This document shows positions 24,936 through 36,600 of a stretch of DNA of 64,000 nt, piece by piece. Location of the stretch: contig NC_079515.1 of the NCBI RefSeq assembly GCF_000801105.2, positions 14,074,001-14,138,000 of the forward strand, given 5' to 3'. A program made the translations under genes and the position numbers. Source of the DNA: Raphanus sativus (taxonomy: Eukaryota; Streptophyta; Magnoliopsida; Brassicales; Brassicaceae). The first letter of the stretch is position 1; each line of letters opens with the position of its first letter. The notes under the pieces were generated by a model, which saw only the letters and a program-made list of their open reading frames with translations, was not told the origin of the DNA and did not search any database.

Positions 24936-25488
24936 CTATATTATCTTAGACAACACAACCATGGTCAAGCATCCTAAAGCAACAATCCCCATCACTTTCT
25001 TCATTTCCCATTTGGCTTCACTAATGGCATCTTCCATTCTTGAAAACACCTCGGTCTCTAACTTCATTTCAAACTCAGCAAACTTCTTCCTCTCTTCTTC
25101 CACACGGTCATCTATGAGTGTTCGTTCAAGTCTGCCTACTCGAAATGTCAATGCCTCAATCTCGTCAAGCAATGCCTCATCAACCCATTTGTATGCGTGA
25201 TTATCGTTACTCAGCTACAAACAAAGACATTTTGATTCTGTCACTTTATAATTTCGATTCAATTAACCCACACAAAAAGAAGAACAATGACATTCATATC
25301 AAGCGCAAACTAACCTTTCTCTCAGCCGCAAATGCACATCGATAGTATCTCCTGTAAGGATTCGGTACAGATTTAGACATCTTCGTCACCACCAGTTCCC
25401 CACACCAGCATCTCTTCGGCACACCAACAACCCTACCTCTTGCTCGAGCGGCAGACGTTCCAGTCGAATTTCCAGATTCGTCACTCAT
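24936..25488 (-). CDS. GRF-type zinc-finger protein with C-terminal membrane segment, MULE-borne
   Basis: Two exons, 25488-25315 and 25214-24936, separated by a 100-bp intron with GT and AG in place, give an unbroken 150-residue frame. Residues about 26-60 form a GRF-type zinc finger (RCWCGELVVTKMSKSVPNPYRRYYRC, shortened here to its key CWC and YYRC parts, with NDNHAYKWVDE after). A charged coiled-coil region follows (VEEERKKFAEFEMKLE), then a hydrophobic C-terminus (VMGIVALGCLTMVVLSKII) that looks like a membrane anchor. The architecture recalls uncharacterised Arabidopsis proteins of the At4g04775 type. It lies between the MULE TIRs, convergent with the transposase. Function unknown. Intactness inside a broken element is notable. 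Start chosen at the first ATG upstream of the finger. Confidence 0.8.
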
Positions 25489-25696
25489 CTTCTTTGAGTT
25501 TCACTCTGTTTTGTTCTCTGGTTTTTCAAGATTTTAGGGTTCTAAAAAAGGGAAATCGATTTGGGGAAAATTAATAGTGGTTTGAGTCGGGTTTTATTCG
25601 TTTTTAATTGGATCTTCGTCTGGGTCGGATTATACCAATATCAACCAATACCATCGGGTTTAATATCGGTTAACGTTATAAACCATTAAAACCAAG

Positions 25697-25852
25697 ATTT
25701 ATTTTCGTCTGTGTGGAAACGAGTTTCGAACTTTCAAAGTGGGGGGGAAATAGGTTTCCATAGTTTAATTTTGTTCAATTACAATGAGGGTGAAACTTTG
25801 TGTGGATCTGTTACTATATGAAAGTTCTGGTGTGGAAATAGGTCGTCGACCC
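25697..25852 (-). repeat. Right TIR of the MULE
   Basis: Complement of the left TIR over about 156 bp, ending GGAAATAGGTCGTCGACCC-type sequence at 25852. A run of seven G (six C-equivalents on the left) is the clearest length difference. Confidence 0.92.
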
Positions 25853-26260
25853 CTGTTTATATATACTTTACTTTGTCTTTATTTTTTTCTAAGTATAGTG
25901 TTTGCATTTTATTAAGAAAACTTGGTGATAACTTATTTTCCTAAGCATATTTGCTTTGAGACTCATATATATTATCTATTCTGATAAAAAAGTATAAAAA
26001 AATACTGCATCGTAAATGTCTTTTAGAATTAAAAGAAACTGTTAAATGAGTATGATTTAAACTGGTTTACCATCTATCTATTTGTAACAACCATCATTAT
26101 TAATCGGATCCTGGTTGCATTTACAATTTGATTAATTTTTCCAACCAGTGTTATTCCTTTTGGTTTAAGTAAATTGTCACACGTATTTAATTAATTGGTC
26201 CAAACATTTTTTCTTTCTTGGTTTAACAAAGTCGAGTGATGTCAAAAGTGTATAAAGTAA
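25853..26260. repeat. Left arm of inverted duplication, piece between MULE and Helitron D
   Basis: Matches the complement of about 40110-40327 plus 42233-42409 in the right arm (for example GTTGCATTTACAATTTGATT, GTGATAACTTATTTTCCTAA). It ends AAGTAA at 26260, exactly at the Helitron insertion point. No gene. Confidence 0.85.
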
Positions 26261-26742
26261 TCAGTACTATACTAAAAGGGAATGAGGAAGTGATTTCAGC
26301 CTATCCACCTCAGCATAGAAATTCGTCCAATCAGTAGATTTTGTTTTGACACGTCACTGTTCTTAAATCCAATGGGTTTTCGTATGGGTTCTATTCAAAT
26401 TATTAGTCGGCCCATCCAAACCTAAGCCCACAAATCTGTTTCAAAAATATTTGTGTTTATTAATACGAAAGTCCCTAATCGTTGAACTCATCTTCCATCC
26501 TAATCGTTCTCTCTTCCCAAAACGTCTGCCGATCAATATTCTATTGGACTTAATGGTATTGTCTCCTGAAGCTTTAAATCAGCTTACCTTGGTCTCACTA
26601 AACCATGAGATTTTCTTTTCTCCCTCCAGTCTCAACTGCAGTCTCCTGTTACGACGCCGCTTTGCATTCTCCGGTCAGATTATGAATACTACGGATTCAC
26701 GTTTAATTGCTAACGCCACTGAAGAGTTAGTTTTTTTTGCAG

Positions 26743-26814
26743 GTTCAACACAATCGGCAATATCAGAGCTTATGAAAGGAAATTAAAGGCAAATGATTTC
26801 AATTACCAGCAAAG
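26743..26814 (+). other. Possible captured exon inside Helitron D
   Basis: A 72-bp segment lies between TTTTTTTTGCAG and GTAAGA, a well-formed acceptor and donor. In one frame it is fully open: TTCAACACAATC... gives FNTIGNIRAYERKLKANDF, then NYQQ. I do not recognise the source gene. The 336-bp open frame at 26451-26786 overlaps it in another phase. Helitrons often carry exon fragments, so capture is a reasonable reading. Confidence 0.35.
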
Positions 26815-27786
26815 GTAAGAACCAATAACGATCAATTGGACTAACTTATGATAATATATTCTAATTTAACTTGAAGCTCATGTCATATAGTCATATGTAG
26901 TGACTGACTGTTGCTCGCAGTTGGTCGACATGTTAATCCTTGGGTTTAAAGTTTCGATCCAGTCGTATCAGGGTGGGATTAGTTTGTTACAAAAAAATCA
27001 GTACTTTAATCTTATAAAATCAGAAAATTACATACTAAAATTTGTTTACCTAATGAACTCTGATGTTGATTGTTGTGGATGCTTGTGGAGGCCTCTTACT
27101 ATGTCCAAAAATTATTTGACGTTTAGATATATTCTAGATGTTATTCTTGATCTTGCTTTAAGTAGATCTTATTGATTTTTTTGTGATTCTGATTTTATAT
27201 TTGTCGGTTAGATTACTTCCTCCGACAGCTATTATTGGTCTTGCTTTCAGTATAACGTATTAATTTTTCCGTGCTTCTGATTTTATATTTGTCGGTTAGA
27301 TTGGTTTCTCCGAGTGTTATTCTTGATCTTGCTTTCAGTATATCTCTTTAATTTTTGTTCTAAATGATGATTAGTACGCTCTATATATGTCTGCTTCAGT
27401 TTCCAAAGTGATCCGATTTATTGTTTGAAATTTTTTCCTAACACTTCAGTTAGTTTATTTTTACTATTATGTCTCCCCAGTTTCTATTGATCCTACAGAG
27501 ATGTTCAGGTTCCAATCTTTTGAGTAACTAATGGCGTAAGCTAACACTAACGAGATATGTTTCTTCTGCACTTTGTCCATTAGAAGTTTATGTATTTTTC
27601 CATACATCTTATACCGTGTTATTCCATTTGTTATAGGCATCACTGGTGAGGTTTCTGAAATCAGGACAACATACCATTATCGCACTCAGTCAACTCAGCG
27701 AGTGCGAGTAGTGGGTAGTCTTTTTTTTTGTTATTTACATTTAAGATTATGTTTCAATCCTATAAACGTTGACGAAGTATATGTCT

Positions 27787-28684
27787 TGTTGGATCAATTA
27801 TTAAAGACCAATGGGCTTTTAATAATTATATATATGTGAAAACGAAATGGGTCTCATGGAATGAAGAAAAGCCTGTTGGCTTTAATGGAACACATGGGAA
27901 CATCCCACATCGGGGAAAAGAGGAGAAATGGAGTTGCATATATATGTCTTTGAGACATGAGATGTTAACCAGCTCAGTGGAAGGAAGAGCTCTCCACGCG
28001 CGCCGCCGCCGTCCGTCCGGCTCGGCGTGGGCTTGGGGCTTGGGTCTTGGGTCTTGGTGGAGGGCCTTCGGCCCGTTAAGACTATTCTTTTTGGACCAAG
28101 TTAAGCTCAACGTTTTACTATTTAATTTCTTAAAAACGGCATGACGTTCGTGTGTAAACGGTGCGGTGTTTGTCTGAAAACGACACGACGTTTATCAGTT
28201 CGCCCAAAGATGAGAACGAGTCAAAAGAGAAGATCTTGCGGAGAAAGTTTCTCAACTCAACTCCCTCGATTTCCGCGAGATCGTCGTCCACGTGCAGCAT
28301 CTGTTGCGGGAAGTGGGTCGTCTTCGTCTCTTTAAATATCGCCTCCTCTCTTCCTTCATTTCTCACTTACTTTCACATCGATATCACAGCAAAAAATCCC
28401 TTAGCGTAAGTCTTTAGTTTCGAGAGTGTTTCGTAGCTTTTATAGTTCGATAGGGCGTTCACGAGTGAAGCGTGAATCGTCGCCATGGTTTTATCCTGGG
28501 ACTCTATATTCGTACAGTCCCGTCTCACTACGGAGCGAATATAAAGAGTTAAGGAAAGAGATATCATATCTCGACTCCATGAACGGTTTCTTATCGGGTT
28601 TCGTTTCGTCTATTCAATCGTTTCTTTTCTTAACATCTCGCTTTTATTATATCGTTTATTTGATTCGGTTTTCCGGCTTCTACA
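27787..28684 (+). repeat. Left LTR of the copia element
   Basis: 898 bp. Carries only about two GGGTCTT units (near 28040-28060), where the right LTR has a long array. By eye it differs from the right LTR at only a few single bases (for example GTTTGTCTG against GTTCGTCTG, and ATAGTTCGA against ATAGTTCAA). The short reading frames inside it are not genes. Confidence 0.93.
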
Positions 28685-29100
28685 ATCTTAACTCTTTATC
28701 GCTTTCTGTCTAAAGCTTTAATCGGATTGAAAAACGATTTATGAAACGGGTTTTAAGGTTTTGTAAACGGTTTCAAAAACGTGTTTGCGATCTGCTCTCT
28801 AGCACTTCCGCGAAACGTTTAAGATACTTTGTTATTCAAAACGTTATGTATTTGAATCGTTTCCACGAACGCTTCATAAAGCGAGTTTGTGAAACGATCT
28901 AAAAGTCTACACAAACGGTTTCTGCGAACGCTTTAAGCGAGTTTGCAAAACGTTTTCTCAGACTTAAATCGATATGATTTGGTTCAAACACAAAAAAAAA
29001 TGAAAATCGATTTACATTATTATTTTTATTATTATATTAATAATAATTTGTTATTGTTGAATGGAGGACTAATCCGTTTTCGTGTTTTCTCAACAGAAAA

Positions 29101-32100
29101 ATGACGGATGCAAACAACACCCCCATTGACACTACCATCGCGCAAACTCCAATCAACGTTGCTGCAACTGATGTATCTGGTATGACTACCGCTGGAAACA
29201 TCCCTGCTTCCTCAACCGCTGCAGCAACAACAACCACTACCCTTCCTGCGGGAAACAGTGCTGATGAAACCACGCGCCGTAGCTTGTTCGGTGCTGGTCT
29301 TTATCAAACGAATTCAGGTCTAGGAACCTCAAGTGGTCCGGTTGCAGTACCAACTCCTCCGTCTGTGCCCAGCCTGTTCACTCAAGGACTGATGCCAGAC
29401 CAGTTTGATGGCAAAAACTTCAAAACGTGGCAAAAGAAGATGATGTTCTTCCTAACAACGATGAAGCTGGACAAGTTCATCCAGGAGGACAAGCCCCTTG
29501 TCTCTTATGGGATTGATGATGTGCACACTCTTGCAAGTGTTGACATTTGGGTGCATTCTGACTTCGTCTGCAAAGGCTACATTTTGGGTCGCCTCATTGA
29601 TCCATTGTACCGTGTCTACTGTGACATTCCAACGGCCAAGGAGCTATGGAGATCACTTGACAAGAAGTACAGAGGTGAGGACGCTGGCTGCCAGAAGTAT
29701 GTGGTTGCAAAATTTCATGACTTCAAAATGGTGGATTCAAAACCCATCATGGATCAGGTGGAAGCGTTCCAGCTCATTTGCCATGAAATCAAAGCTGAAG
29801 GGATGTCCATCTGCGAGACATTCACAACTCTTAGCTTCATTGAAAAGCTTCCTCCAAGCTATGCTGATTTCAAGAACTACCTGAAGCACAAGAAGAAGAA
29901 GATGGGCCTTGAGGAGCTTATCATGAGGCTTCAGATGGAATCCAGGAACCGAATTGCTGACAAGATCAATGCTAAGGAGCATAGTGTTAACATGGCTGAG
30001 CACAAAGGCAAAGGAAAGGCACACGCCCATTCTCCAGCAAAGCCTTCGAAAACTGCTGCAGCACTGAAGGCTACTGGAAAAAACTTCAAGAACAAAGGCA
30101 TTGAAATCAATGCGAATGTGGAGAGATTCAAGGAGAAGTGTCACTACTGCAACAAAGTGGGACACAAGACTGCTGAGTGTCGCAAGAAGATCAAAGATGA
30201 GAAGGCTCAGGCAAATCTCACTGAGGAGGATCTTGTTGCTGTGGTGACTGAAGCCAACATGGTTGAAAGCAACAACCCCAGGGAATGGTGGTATGACACT
30301 GGTGCAACCACCCACATTTGCACTGATAGGGCGATGTTCAGCACCTATCAGAAAAGCAAGACTCAGGAGAAGCTCAGGATGGGAAACACTGCAGTCTCCA
30401 AAATTGAAGGACGCGGCAATGTGATTTTGAAGATGACATCTGGACGTGAGGTCACTCTGACAAATGTGAAGCATGTGCCTGACATGAGGAAAAACCTGGT
30501 CTCGGGAACCTTGCTCAGCAAGAATGGATTCGCCACAAGCTTTGAGGCGGATAAGCTCGTGATTAGGAAGAATGGGATGTATTTGGGAAAGGGGTATGCT
30601 AAGGATGGACTGGTCAAGTTGAATGTAATGACCGTCCCTCCGAAAGTTGTAGCTCCAAAAGTTTCAATGAATAAGAAAGAGCCAGTTGCTTATTTGGTTG
30701 AGTCTTTTAATATATGGCATGAAAGATTAGGCCATGTAAATAATAAATCTATACAAAGATTAATGAATTTAAATTTAATTCCCAAATTTAAAACAAGTAA
30801 ACAAAAATGTGAAGTTTGCGTACAGGCTAAGCTCACAAAAACGCCCTCACCTCGTGTTGAAAGAACTAATAAACCTCTAGATTTAATTCACACTGATTTA
30901 TGTGATTTAAAATATATGCCAACTAGAGGAGGGAAAAAGTACTTTGTGACCTTCATAGATGACTGCACAAAATATTGTTATGTTTATCTTTTACATAGCA
31001 AAGATGAAACTTTAGATAAATTCAAAGAATTTAAACTCGAGGTCGAAAATCAGCTTAAAACAACTATTAAAGTAGTTAGAAGCGACAGAGGAGGCGAGTA
31101 TGATGGTCCATTCAATTCATTTTGTAAGGAACATGGAATAATACATCAAACTACAGCCCCTTATTCACCAGAATTTAATGGAGTTGCTGAACGAAAAAAT
31201 CGAACTCTTAAAGAGATGATGAATGCAATGTTGCAGGAATCTGGGTCACCCCAGAACATGTGGGGGGAAGCGTTGCTTACCACTAATTATATCCTCAACA
31301 AGATTCCACACAAAATAACTGGCAAAACTCCATATGAACTATGGAAAGGTAATTTACCTTCGTATAAATACCTCAAAGTGTGGGGGTGCTTGGCAAAAGT
31401 TGCGGTACCACCACCAAAGAAGGTCACTATTGGACCTAAAACAGTGGATTGCATTTTCATCGGATATGCACATAATAGTACTGCATATCGGTTTCTGGTA
31501 CATGAATCTGAAATATCAGACATCCATAAAAATTCAGTCATGGAGTCTAGAAATGCATCTTTCTTCGAAAATATTTTTCCATACAAGGAAAAACATGGTT
31601 CAAAACGAACTCGAGAAGAAAGAGACAACGACAAGAACTCAGAAATTGAGACAAACGTTGAAGTTTCTATAAATGATATCTCAGAAAATGAAGAAAAAGA
31701 TGAACCTCGGAGAAGCAAAAGAGCTCGAAAGGAGAAATCTTTTGGTGATGATTTCCTAATGGCATTTCTAGTAGAAAATGTTCCAAAAACTTTGGCAGAA
31801 GCTATGGCTTCACCCGAAGCTCCGTTTTGGAATGAAGCTGTCAAAAGTGAATTCGATTCTATCATGCAAAATTACACATGGTACGTAACGGATTTACCAC
31901 CTGGCTGCAAAGCATTAGGTAATAGATGGATAATGACACGAAAACCTGGTGGAAAATATAAAGCTAGACTTGTAGTTCAAGGGTTCCGACAAAGGGAAGG
32001 CTTTGACTATTTTGATACATATTCTCCAGTAACCAGAATAACATCTATAAGGTCGATGATAGCTATCGCAGCCTTAAGAGACTTAGAAATCCATCAAATG

Positions 32101-33318
32101 GATGTAAAAACAGCTTTTCTAAATGGTGATTTAGAAGAAGAAATTTACATGAAACAACCTGAGGGTCATGTCATTCCTGGACAGGAAGACAAAGTATGCC
32201 GACTTGTAAAGTCACTTTATGGGCTTAAACAAGCTCCTAAACAATGGCACAAAAAATTTGACAACACAATGATGTCAAATGGTTTCAAAATTAATGAATG
32301 TGATAAATGCATATACTACAAAATTACCAAAAATGCGTATGTTTTGTTATGTCTATATGTAGATGATATGCTCATTATTGGAAGCAATAAAGACATTATC
32401 AATCAAACAAAAAACATGCTCAAAGGGAAATTTGAGATGAAAGATTTGGGATTAGCAGATGTTATTCTCGGGGTTAAAATCATAAGAAATTCAAAAGGAA
32501 TTACTTTAACTCAATCTCATTATGCTGAAACAATATTAGAGAGATTTAAAAACTACTCTAATAGTATTGCAAAAACTCCGTTAGATCCCCAAATGCACTT
32601 GACAAAGAATTCAGGTGAAGCGGTTTCACAAAACGAGTATGCACGTGTGATCGGAAGTCTCATGTACTTGACCAATTGTACAAGACCAGATCTAGCTCAT
32701 GCAGTAAACGTACTTAGTCGATATACAAGTAATCCAGACCATACACACTGGAAAGCTATAACGAGAGTACTCAATTACTTGCGCTACACCAAAGATTTTG
32801 GGCTTCACTATGGTAAAGAACCAGCAGTTTTAGAAGGATACAGTGACGCTAACTGGATATCAGATTCTAAAAACTCAAAATCCACAAGTGGATATGTTTT
32901 TACACTAGGAGGAGCGGCAATATCTTGGAAATCTACCAAACAAACAGTGCTAGCTAGGTCAACTATGGAATCTGAGTTCATAGCATTAGACAAAGCAGCA
33001 GAAGAAGCTGAATGGCTTAGAAATTTTTTGGAAGATGTTCCTATGTGGGAGAAACCTGTACCAGCTATAAGAATACATTGCGATAGTCAATCAGCTATAG
33101 CTCGGGCTCAGACTAATCTATACAATGGTAAATCTCGTCACATTAGAAGACGACATAAAACCATTAGACAACTTATCTCAACTGGTGTAATCACAATAGA
33201 CTACATCAAATCGGCTGACAACCTAGCGGATCCATTTACTAAAGGTTTGCCACGAGATGTTGTTGCTAAATCATCAAAAGGAATGGGTTTAAAGCCTATA
33301 ACTAATGAGGATGCTTGA
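29101..33318 (+). CDS. Copia Gag-Pol polyprotein, intact
   Basis: 1405 codons in one frame encode everything needed for retrotransposition. A Thr/Ala-rich N-terminus leads to the Gag region ([17 protein letters not shown]) and a CCHC zinc knuckle (C347, C350, H355, C360). The aspartic protease motif DTGA is at 399-402. The integrase zinc site uses H540, H545, C570 and C573, and the catalytic triad is D599, D662 and E697 with DX34E spacing. Reverse transcriptase has YVDD at 1086-1089, and RNase H begins near [10 protein letters not shown] with MESEFIAL later. Order Gag-PR-IN-RT-RH defines Ty1/copia; there is no envelope gene. No stop or frameshift is seen. The start is the first ATG, 416 bp after the LTR. 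Lineage within copia not assigned. Confidence 0.97.
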   Translation: MTDANNTPIDTTIAQTPINVAATDVSGMTTAGNIPASSTAAATTTTTLPAGNSADETTRRSLFGAGLYQTNSGLGTSSGPVAVPTPPSVPSLFTQGLMPDQFDGKNFKTWQKKMMFFLTTMKLDKFIQEDKPLVSYGIDDVHTLASVDIWVHSDFVCKGYILGRLIDPLYRVYCDIPTAKELWRSLDKKYRGEDAGCQKYVVAKFHDFKMVDSKPIMDQVEAFQLICHEIKAEGMSICETFTTLSFIEKLPPSYADFKNYLKHKKKKMGLEELIMRLQMESRNRIADKINAKEHSVNMAEHKGKGKAHAHSPAKPSKTAAALKATGKNFKNKGIEINANVERFKEKCHYCNKVGHKTAECRKKIKDEKAQANLTEEDLVAVVTEANMVESNNPREWWYDTGATTHICTDRAMFSTYQKSKTQEKLRMGNTAVSKIEGRGNVILKMTSGREVTLTNVKHVPDMRKNLVSGTLLSKNGFATSFEADKLVIRKNGMYLGKGYAKDGLVKLNVMTVPPKVVAPKVSMNKKEPVAYLVESFNIWHERLGHVNNKSIQRLMNLNLIPKFKTSKQKCEVCVQAKLTKTPSPRVERTNKPLDLIHTDLCDLKYMPTRGGKKYFVTFIDDCTKYCYVYLLHSKDETLDKFKEFKLEVENQLKTTIKVVRSDRGGEYDGPFNSFCKEHGIIHQTTAPYSPEFNGVAERKNRTLKEMMNAMLQESGSPQNMWGEALLTTNYILNKIPHKITGKTPYELWKGNLPSYKYLKVWGCLAKVAVPPPKKVTIGPKTVDCIFIGYAHNSTAYRFLVHESEISDIHKNSVMESRNASFFENIFPYKEKHGSKRTREERDNDKNSEIETNVEVSINDISENEEKDEPRRSKRARKEKSFGDDFLMAFLVENVPKTLAEAMASPEAPFWNEAVKSEFDSIMQNYTWYVTDLPPGCKALGNRWIMTRKPGGKYKARLVVQGFRQREGFDYFDTYSPVTRITSIRSMIAIAALRDLEIHQMDVKTAFLNGDLEEEIYMKQPEGHVIPGQEDKVCRLVKSLYGLKQAPKQWHKKFDNTMMSNGFKINECDKCIYYKITKNAYVLLCLYVDDMLIIGSNKDIINQTKNMLKGKFEMKDLGLADVILGVKIIRNSKGITLTQSHYAETILERFKNYSNSIAKTPLDPQMHLTKNSGEAVSQNEYARVIGSLMYLTNCTRPDLAHAVNVLSRYTSNPDHTHWKAITRVLNYLRYTKDFGLHYGKEPAVLEGYSDANWISDSKNSKSTSGYVFTLGGAAISWKSTKQTVLARSTMESEFIALDKAAEEAEWLRNFLEDVPMWEKPVPAIRIHCDSQSAIARAQTNLYNGKSRHIRRRHKTIRQLISTGVITIDYIKSADNLADPFTKGLPRDVVAKSSKGMGLKPITNEDA

Positions 33319-33947
33319 CTGCAACCCTACCTATCATGACTGGAGATCCCAAGACGTAGGTTCAAAGGGAAAACAAAATCAAGGAGAATCTAACCAAAGC
33401 ACTTTGAGACAAAGTAATCTCATCCCAGCTCCTAAAGATGATAAGTGCTAACGAATGTGATAAGGATAAGCATAGGCTTTTAATGATTCCATAGCTTCTA
33501 AAGCGAAGTATTACTCAATACTTTTCATGGTCAATCACCTAATGAGTGTGAAATGGGGCCGTTTCTAGGAGAATGAATGCAAGGCTATATTCTCTAAGTT
33601 CACTCATGAAAACCAGGAATAGTTCAGGGCCACAATGAACACAATAGAGAACTAAGTTCTACGAGAAAATGAAGCTGCGTTGTGCCTGTTGTCTCGGTCT
33701 ACATAAAACACCGGTTGGTTCAAGACATCATGTTCACCTTCTGGTAAAGTAAACCCGACAGATATTAACTATGAGTGGTTCAAGGCTTAAAAATGCCACC
33801 TACTCAAACACAATAAATTTTCGCAAACACTCTCGATAAGTCTGTCTAGTCTAGTCAGGATTAGAATAAGTTTATTTATTTTTAGAGTCTATCGAGTCTG
33901 CATATAGTCTGCATATGTTTAGAGTCATTTCTATTCATGTGGGGGAT

Positions 33948-34955
33948 TGTTGGATCAATTATTAAAGACCAATGGGCTTTTAATAATTATATATATGTGA
34001 AAACGAAATGGGTCTCATGGAATGAAGAAAAGCCTGTTGGCTTTAATGGAACACATGGGAACATCCCACATCGGGGAAAAGAGGAGAAATGGAGTTGCAT
34101 ATATATGTCTTTGAGACATGAGATGTTAACCAGCTCAGTGGAAGGAAGAGCTCTCCACGCGCGCGCCGCCGCCGCCGTCCGGCTCGGCTCGGCGTGGCGT
34201 GGGCGTGGGCGTGGGCGTGGGCGTGGGCTTGGGTCTTGGGTCTTGGGTCTTGGGTCTTGGGTCTTGGGTCTTGGGTCTTGGGTCTTGGGTCTTGGGTCTT
34301 GGGTCTTGGGTCTTGGTCTTGGGTCTTGGTGGAGGGCCTCCGGCCCGTTAAGACTATTCTTTTTGGACCAAGTTAAGCTCAACGTTTTGCTATTTAATTT
34401 CTTAAAAACGGCATGACGTTCGTGTGTAAACGGTGCGGTGTTCGTCTGAAAACGACACGACGTTTATCAGTTCGCCCAAAGATGAGAACGAGTCAAAAGA
34501 GAAGATCTTGCGGAGAAAGTTCTCAACTCAACTCCCTCGATTTCCGCGAGATCGTCGTCCACGTGCAGCATCTGTTGCGGGAAGTGGGTCGTCTTCGTCT
34601 CTTTAAATATCGCCTCCTCTCTTCCTTCATTTCTCACTTACTTTCACATCGATATCACAGCAAAAAATCCCTTAGCGTAAGTCTTTAGTTTCGAGAGTGT
34701 TTCGTAGCTTTTATAGTTCAATAGGGCGTTCACGAGTGAAGCGTGAATCGTCGCCATGGTTTTATCCTGGGACTCTATATTCGTACAGTCCCGTCTCACT
34801 ACGGAGCGAATATAAAGAGTTAAGGAAAGAGATATCATATCTCGACTCCATGAACGGTTTCTTATCGGGTTTCGTTTCGTCTATTCAATCGTTTCTTTCC
34901 TTAACATCTCGCTTTTATTATATCGTTTATTTGATTCGGTTTTCCGGCTTCTACA
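33948..34955 (+). repeat. Right LTR of the copia element
   Basis: 1008 bp, about 110 bp longer than the left LTR. The extra length comes from the GGCGTG and GGGTCTT arrays at 34190-34331. Confidence 0.94.
34190..34331 (+). repeat. GGCGTG and GGGTCTT minisatellite in the right LTR
   Basis: A few GGCGTG hexamers pass into about 13 head-to-tail GGGTCTT heptamers, with one shortened unit near the end. The left LTR has about two. Since both LTRs are copied from one template at insertion, the difference arose during reverse transcription or afterwards. Confidence 0.9.
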
Positions 34956-34960
34956 TGTCT

Positions 34961-36600
34961 AACTCTAAGTCGTTTGACCTTATTGTTTGCGTTATATTCA
35001 TACCGTCTTTTGATCATTGGGTTCTTTGGGTGTTATACAGGTCTGGGAGATCACAACGTTCAAGAAGCCCGAGAAGACAAGATTAGACGACCATCATGAA
35101 GCTTAGATCAACATGGAAGAGGTAATATCATCTCTCTCTCATAAACACTTCTTTCATGAGAATTTAAAACACTGTCTAAAGCAACTATGTTAACAACTAC
35201 GTTCTCTGTTCACAGAGGCACATGGAGAGGACGACCTTTGCACGTAAGTGGCTTTGATAATGAACGTCTTTGTTGCAAAATTTGTCCTGCAATGCTGTGA
35301 ACATCAGTTATCAGATTATTCATTCTGTAATGCTTCCTTTTCAGTGTTATTTTTAAAACTTTGCAAACAAATGTTCAATTTATCTCACCTTTACCAAGAC
35401 TACTTTTTATTATAAGTTATTATAACAGTCACTTACTCTATAGTCTATACAAAGATCATGAATCTTAAACATTACTTTCCTATATTAATTTAAATATCCA
35501 TATTTCAAAGAGCAGAGATCTATCGTAACGGTGAGATCCTCAGTCAATGTCGCCATAATCAATTAGATTAATGGCAACGTGATATAAGGCTGACTTTAGT
35601 CTTGAAGGGTTGAATACATTTATGTCAATTGTTTTTGAGAATATTTATTAACCATATATATATATGTAAATCCATATATTTTTTCTGAGAACAATCAAGT
35701 CGTTCTTCTTCTCTCTAACTGTATGCTAATAGGTCTTCTCTGAAACTCAAAAACAAAAAGACCAACACGTTTTTAATCAAAAACACCTACACATAAACAC
35801 CAGATCTCAACAACTTATTAAAAGTGTAAGTTTTCAAAATCACCCAAACCTCTCCAAAAGAAGTTCCATATTATAAGATGTTTATGTTTAATTGATCGCA
35901 TGCTAAAGTTTGGAACTTGGACAAAATGGGGAAACCACCTCCAACAAGCAATCTGGACACCGGAGGTAACACAAATAATTACTCACCTGTTTCATACAAA
36001 TGATTTTTCATATTTATTCTGATTGACTAAGGATCCTAGACTACTTATGTTACGTACTTTTATATCTGCGTAAGAACAATAAAATTATCAAATTTTATAT
36101 TAGAATCATCTGTGTTCTTAGAAACAAATTATCAATCAATTTTCTAAAAAAAAACTATAATAGGTTTCTAATATTTAACATTTTTAATAATTATGTATGG
36201 TGTTATGTGATTACTTTGATAATCATTCTTAAATATTGCTTCAATAGAAATATAAATATCTGTGATATTACTTAACATATATTATATTTCATACATTTTT
36301 TTTGTATTTTGTATTTTGGTATATATGTTCACCTAATTTAATTTGTGAATCTATTTTTATTTATTTGACTTTTGTCATATATACAATATAATAATATACT
36401 AAAACTTAAATATATTCAAATGATATATTTTGTTTGCCTATTATTTGCGTGTTTAGATTTTGAACTACATGCTATAATAGACTTTCAATTTTATAATACA
36501 TTATATATTCAATGAATTTAGTAGGAAATCTTAAAAAGTTCTATATGATTAAGAGACCACATGTGTGTACACACGTCTTTATGAATATATAGTGATAAAG
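34961..36600 (+). other. Helitron D interior right of the copia insertion
   Basis: No full gene. Two splice-bounded, exon-like stretches occur: one starting after TTATACAG at about 35041 (open for WEITTFKKPEKTRLDDHHEA then stop), ending near GGAAGAG|GTAATA at about 35120; and a short one between TGTTCACAG and GTAAGT (about 35217-35244). The source gene was not recognised. The remainder is AT-rich. Confidence 0.35.

Larger units (their letters stand above)
22492..25852. mobile_element. MuDR-like MULE with long TIRs
   Basis: Bounded by long terminal inverted repeats starting GGGTCGACGACCTATTTCC. Flanks read CTGTTTTAT (22483-22491) and CTGTTTATA (from 25853), a 9-bp Mutator-type target duplication with one indel. 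The right arm of the inverted duplication has the uninterrupted site at about 42410. Inside are a broken MuDR-type transposase (23028-24592, +) and an intact GRF zinc-finger gene (24936-25488, -) pointing towards each other. The element is therefore internally deleted and non-autonomous, although its TIRs look fresh. Confidence 0.92.
27787..34955 (+). mobile_element. Complete Ty1/copia LTR retrotransposon
   Basis: LTRs begin TGTTGGATCAATTATTAAAG and end GGCTTCTACA. The 5-bp target TGTCT is present at 27782-27786 and 34956-34960. A G-rich polypurine tract (GTGGGGGAT, 33940-33947) precedes the right LTR. A standard tRNA-Met primer site is not visible right after the left LTR, so the primer is unassigned. 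The 416-bp leader (28685-29100) has many GTTT/AAACG words and no gene. The single polyprotein frame is intact and the LTRs are nearly identical outside one minisatellite, so the insertion is recent. It sits inside Helitron D. Confidence 0.95.

Noticed and set aside
27836..28713. Several 60-100 codon reading frames on both strands in the copia LTRs
   Set aside because: They lie within LTR sequence duplicated at both ends of the element and have no domain; they are chance frames.
29737..30474. A 245-codon frame antisense to the copia gag region
   Set aside because: It is the shadow of the polyprotein frame on the opposite strand, with no motif and no splice or promoter context.
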